Of a DNA stretch of 64,000 nucleotides, positions 61,127-64,000 are shown in pieces; within the stretch, counting starts at the first letter, position 1, and each line of letters starts with the position of its first letter. A program made the translations under genes and the position numbers. Location of the stretch: assembly GCF_001280205.1 (NCBI RefSeq), contig NZ_CP012573.1:248001-312000 (forward strand). The letters are read 5' to 3'. The DNA comes from Clavibacter capsici. GTDB taxonomy: Bacteria; Actinomycetota; Actinomycetes; Actinomycetales; Microbacteriaceae. The notes under the pieces are model-generated. The model made no database searches, had not been told where the DNA came from, and worked only from the letters and a program-made list of their open reading frames with translations.

Positions 61127-62007
61127 GCGCTCGGCCCCGGGCCGGTGACGCCCGGCCGCACCGCGAACAGCATCCCCGCGCGCGGATGCCGGGCCGAGTC
61201 CTCGGGCGCGTAGCCCTCCTGCGAGGTCGTGATCACGAGCACGTCGCGGTCGGGGCCGACGAAGGCGCAGCTGGAGACCTGAGGCGCGTCGACCCGCACG
61301 GACCCGACGTGCTCGCCGGTCGGGGAGTAGCGGCGCACCTCGCTGCCGCCCCAGAGCGCGACCCAGAGGCGCCCCTCGTCGTCGACGCACATGCCGTCGG
61401 GGTGGCCGTCGGCGGGGTCGATCTCGACCACCACCTCGGGATCCGCCAGCCCGCCCTCGTCGGTGACGCGGAAGCGCCGCACCTGCTGCGTGGTCGTGTC
61501 GATGTAGAGCATCTCGGCGCCGTCGGCCGAGAACGCGGTGCCGTTGGAGATGGTGACGCCCTCGAGCACCGTCGTCGCGCGGCCGCGGTCGAGGAGGTAG
61601 AGCGCGCCGGCCCCGGGCGTCTTGTCGAAGGCCATGGATCCCGCCCAGAGCCGGCCCCGCGGATCCACCTCGCCGTCGTTCATGCGGCGCCGGATGCCGT
61701 CGGCCGGGAGCACGTCCGCCATGGGGATCAGCTCGCCCTCCGCCGTGAGGCGGACGAAGCCGTCGCGCGCGGCGAGCACGTGGCCGCCGTCCGCGTGGCG
61801 GACGACCGCCCCGACCGGGCCGCCCACGTGCGTCTCGGTGACGGGGCCGACCGCGAGTGTGCCCGGATCCAGCGTGGCCTCGCGCACGATGCCGACGTAC
61901 TGGTCGGCCCAGAGGAGGGTGCCGCGGACCGCGTCCCAGAGCGGCGCCTCCGCGTGCTCGGAGCGGACGGTGGCGAGGGGCACGGCGTCCCACGTGGTGA
62001 CGCTCAT
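61117..62007 (-). CDS. SMP-30/gluconolactonase family lactonase
   Basis: A 296-residue beta-propeller lactonase. The metal ligand Glu is in EHAEAPLWD; RRRMNDGEVDPRGRLWAGSM, ISNGTAFSADGAEMLYIDT and GHPDGMCVDDEGRLWVALWGG are the expected blades with Asn and Asp ligands. It hydrolyses sugar lactones such as glucono- or arabinono-lactone. ATGA overlap with the SDR gene upstream, which would supply the lactone by oxidising the sugar. Confidence 0.92.
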   Translation of the reverse strand: MSVTTWDAVPLATVRSEHAEAPLWDAVRGTLLWADQYVGIVREATLDPGTLAVGPVTETHVGGPVGAVVRHADGGHVLAARDGFVRLTAEGELIPMADVLPADGIRRRMNDGEVDPRGRLWAGSMAFDKTPGAGALYLLDRGRATTVLEGVTISNGTAFSADGAEMLYIDTTTQQVRRFRVTDEGGLADPEVVVEIDPADGHPDGMCVDDEGRLWVALWGGSEVRRYSPTGEHVGSVRVDAPQVSSCAFVGPDRDVLVITTSQEGYAPEDSARHPRAGMLFAVRPGVTGPGPSAYA

Positions 62008-62813
62008 CGGGGATCCCCCGGGGCGGCGCCGTCCCGCGGCCCGCGCTCCGGGGCGCCCTCGCCCTCGTACGCGCGCTGCGGCATCTGCGTCGCGAGCTTG
62101 CCGCCGCTCACGTCGACGAGCGTGCCCGTGATGTACCCGGCGCGGTCGCTCGCGAGGAACACGAGCAGGTCGGCCACGTCGTCGGGCCGCTCCCACCGGC
62201 GGATGCTGAGGGTGTCGAGCAGGCGGTCCTGCGCGGGCTCGGGCATCTCGGCGAAGCCGTTCATGGCCGTGGGGATCATGCCGGGCGCGTACGCGTTGAC
62301 GGTGATGCCCCAGGGCCCCAGCTCGCTCGCGAGCACGCGCGTGAACTGCACGACGGCCGCCTTCGATGCTCCGTACGCGGCCGCGCCGACGCTCGGGACG
62401 ACGGCCGCGAACGACGCCGCGTTGACGATGCGCCCGCCTCCCGCCGCCTTCATGGCCGGGATGACGGCCTGCGAGAGCAGGAACACCCCGCCGACGTTCA
62501 CGTCGAACGCGGCCTGGAAGCGCGCGGGCTCGAGCGTCTCGACCGTCCCCTCGACGTTGATCCCCGCGTTGTTCACGAGCACGTCGACGCGGCCGGCCTC
62601 CTCCAGGACCCGCGCGACGGCGGCCTGCACGGACGCCGGGTCGGTGACGTCGGCGACGATCGCGGTGATCCCCTCCGGCAGCGCGTCGCCGAAGCGGAGG
62701 TCGAGCCCGAAGACCCGGCACCCCTCCTCGAGGAAGCGCTCGGCGATGGCACGGCCGATGCCCTGAGCGGCACCGGACACGACGACGACCCTGTCGCGGA
62801 GGTCGATGAGCAT
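62004..62813 (-). CDS. SDR family sugar dehydrogenase
   Basis: A 269-residue classical SDR. The cofactor motif is VSGAAQGIGRAIAE (TGxxxGxG type), followed by NNAGINVEG, NAASF with the catalytic Ser position and YGASKAA with Tyr and Lys. The C-terminal family end ITGTLVDVSGG is present. Co-translated with the lactonase gene, so an oxidative sugar pathway is likely. The start at 62813 was chosen because the dehydrogenase fold begins immediately after it. Confidence 0.92.
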   Translation of the reverse strand: MLIDLRDRVVVVSGAAQGIGRAIAERFLEEGCRVFGLDLRFGDALPEGITAIVADVTDPASVQAAVARVLEEAGRVDVLVNNAGINVEGTVETLEPARFQAAFDVNVGGVFLLSQAVIPAMKAAGGGRIVNAASFAAVVPSVGAAAYGASKAAVVQFTRVLASELGPWGITVNAYAPGMIPTAMNGFAEMPEPAQDRLLDTLSIRRWERPDDVADLLVFLASDRAGYITGTLVDVSGGKLATQMPQRAYEGEGAPERGPRDGAAPGDPR

Positions 62814-62875
62814 GCGTGTTCCCCACAGTCCGAATAGCGTTTCCCTCAACGTAGGGGTGACCGAGGGAGACCGCC

Positions 62876-63649
62876 ATGGCCGGAGCACGCACGCGGGACG
62901 ATGACGGCGGCGATGCGCCTGGGGAGGGAGCGGCGAGCCCGCGGACCCTCTGGGTGAGCGGCGCCGGATCCGGCGTGGGCCGCGCGACCGCCGTCGCCGC
63001 CGCCCGCGACGGCTGGCACCTCGTGCTGTCGGGCCGCCGCCGGGAGGCGCTCGAGGAGACGCGCGCGCTCGTGGGGGCAGCGGGATCCGCCGCGGTCGTC
63101 GCCCCGCTCGACATCACCGACGACGCCGCGCTCGCCGGCGTGGTGGCGGGCCTCGACCGGCTCGACGGGATCGTGGTGGCGGCCGGCCTCAACGCCCCGC
63201 GCCGCTCGTGGGCCGACCAGGACCTCGCCGACTTCGACCGGATCGTCGCGACCAACCTCACCGGCACCGCGCACCAGGTCGCCGCCGCTCTCCCGCTGCT
63301 GCGGGCGTCCGGCGGCACCGTCGTGCTCGTCTCCTCGTACGCCGCATGGACCCACTCGCCGGGGGCCGGGGTCGCCTACAGCGCGTCGAAGACGGCGCTC
63401 GCGACCCTCGTCCGCGACCTCAACGCGCAGGAGGCGGGCAGCGGGATCCGCGCCACGCACCTCTGCCCGGGCACGATCGACAGCGACTTCCTCGCGCTCC
63501 GGCCCACCGTGCCCGACGCCGCCGAGCGCGCCGCCATGCTCACGCCGGACGACGTGGCGCGGGCCGCGATGTTCGTGCTCGCCTCCCCGCCGCACGTGCG
63601 CGTCGACGAGCTGGTGCTGTCCCCGATGTCGCAGCGCGGCGGATTCTGA
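62876..63649 (+). CDS. SDR family oxidoreductase
   Basis: A 257-residue SDR with a 22-residue charged N-terminal extension, cofactor motif VSGAGSGVGRATAV, VAAGLNAP in place of NNAG, SSYAAW and the catalytic YSASKTALATL. HLCPGTIDSDF follows. It is divergent from the sugar SDR, 62 bp apart. Substrate is unknown. Confidence 0.9.
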   Translation: MAGARTRDDDGGDAPGEGAASPRTLWVSGAGSGVGRATAVAAARDGWHLVLSGRRREALEETRALVGAAGSAAVVAPLDITDDAALAGVVAGLDRLDGIVVAAGLNAPRRSWADQDLADFDRIVATNLTGTAHQVAAALPLLRASGGTVVLVSSYAAWTHSPGAGVAYSASKTALATLVRDLNAQEAGSGIRATHLCPGTIDSDFLALRPTVPDAAERAAMLTPDDVARAAMFVLASPPHVRVDELVLSPMSQRGGF

Positions 63650-63662
63650 CGGCCTCGCCGGG

Positions 63663-64000
63663 TCAGCTCGCCCCCGGCACCACGATGCCGCGCTCGTACG
63701 CGAACACCACGGCCTGCACGCGGTCGCGCACGCCGAGCTTCAGCAGGAGGCGCGACACGTGCGTCTTCACGGTGGCCTCGCCGAGGTAGAGCCTCTCGGC
63801 GATCTCCGCGTTCGCGAGCCCCTCGGCGAGGAGGCGCAGCACCTCGAGCTCGCGGTCGGTGAGGGTCTGCACGCGCGGGTCCGTCGGGATCGTCGGGGCG
63901 GCTGCGGAGGCCGGAGCGTCGTCGTCGGCCGCGCCGGATCCGCGGCCGAACCGCTCGATGACCCGGCGCGTGACGTCGGGCGAGAGCAGCGCATCCCCGC
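63663..64000 (-). CDS. LuxR/NarL-type response regulator, C-terminal part (N-terminus beyond window)
   Basis: The last 112 residues of a two-component response regulator. The linker GDALLSPDVTRRVIERFG is characteristic of NarL-type receivers, and the HTH is LTDRELEVLRLLAEGLANAEIAERLYLGEATVKTHVSRLLLKLGVRDRVQAVVFAYERGIV. The receiver domain and start lie beyond the window end. The partner kinase is probably upstream, outside the window. Confidence 0.9.
   Translation of the reverse strand, partial: GDALLSPDVTRRVIERFGRGSGAADDDAPASAAAPTIPTDPRVQTLTDRELEVLRLLAEGLANAEIAERLYLGEATVKTHVSRLLLKLGVRDRVQAVVFAYERGIVVPGAS

Overview
The window is very GC-rich (roughly 73 percent by eye). It uses many GTG starts and packs genes into operons joined by GTGA or ATGA stop-start overlaps. 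It encodes alkaline-shock (Asp23/AmaP/DUF6286) clusters typical of Actinobacteria. Together with the plant-polymer and sugar genes this points to a plant-associated member of the Microbacteriaceae. Clavibacter or a close relative is my best guess, but the genus is inference only.

Layout. 1-5.3 kb: a GH36 alpha-galactosidase cut by the window edge, a small unknown protein, an aldo/keto reductase, a membrane dipeptidase and a GNAT protein. 5.3-10.4 kb, minus strand: a DUF2207 membrane protein with its small partner, a beta-lactamase-fold serine lipoprotein and a DUF1906 secreted hydrolase. 10.5-13.3 kb: a five-gene Asp23/AmaP envelope-stress operon followed by a holin-like membrane protein. 13.4-21.7 kb: an AraC regulator, a Tat-exported ferritin-like protein, a TetR regulator divergent from a secreted cutinase/PET-hydrolase-like esterase, a spore photoproduct lyase-like radical SAM enzyme, a second TetR/oxidoreductase pair with a clear operator, and small membrane proteins. 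21.7-33 kb: a sugar locus with DeoR-GH4-GH38 mannosidase on minus and PfkB kinase-ABC importer-NagB on plus, then an FMN reductase. 33-39.9 kb: a second sugar locus, with GH127 beta-L-arabinofuranosidase divergent from a three-gene ABC importer plus LacI regulator; the shared promoter carries two LacI-type half-palindromes 22 bp apart. 39.9-40.6 kb: a low-GC patch with a secreted four-cysteine peptide and a two-helix membrane protein. 40.6-48.6 kb: an iron-type ABC importer behind a DtxR-like box, an NAD-dependent epimerase, an MFS exporter and PEP carboxylase.

48.65-52.38 kb is a low-GC island inserted between ppc and an L-threonine aldolase gene. It holds a truncated serine recombinase, a two-gene membrane/FlgT-like operon, a zinc-ribbon protein and a HEPN-domain protein. 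52.4-64 kb returns to host composition: threonine aldolase, NudK-type Nudix, sulfide:quinone reductase-like protein, an ECF sigma factor operon with two Asp23-type proteins and a divergent third one, a septum-formation-like lipoprotein, a NatAB-type ABC exporter, an SMP-30/SDR operon, another SDR and the end of a LuxR-type response regulator.

Two genome-scale signals stand out. The hexamer GGATCC is roughly ten-fold over-represented in host genes and is at background in the island and the peptide patch, so it works as a marker of native versus acquired DNA. Several host genes also have TANNNT -10 boxes only 6-7 nt before the start codon, which predicts leaderless mRNAs. No tRNA, rRNA, CRISPR array or intact insertion sequence was seen, and no gene-free stretch exceeds 300 bases.
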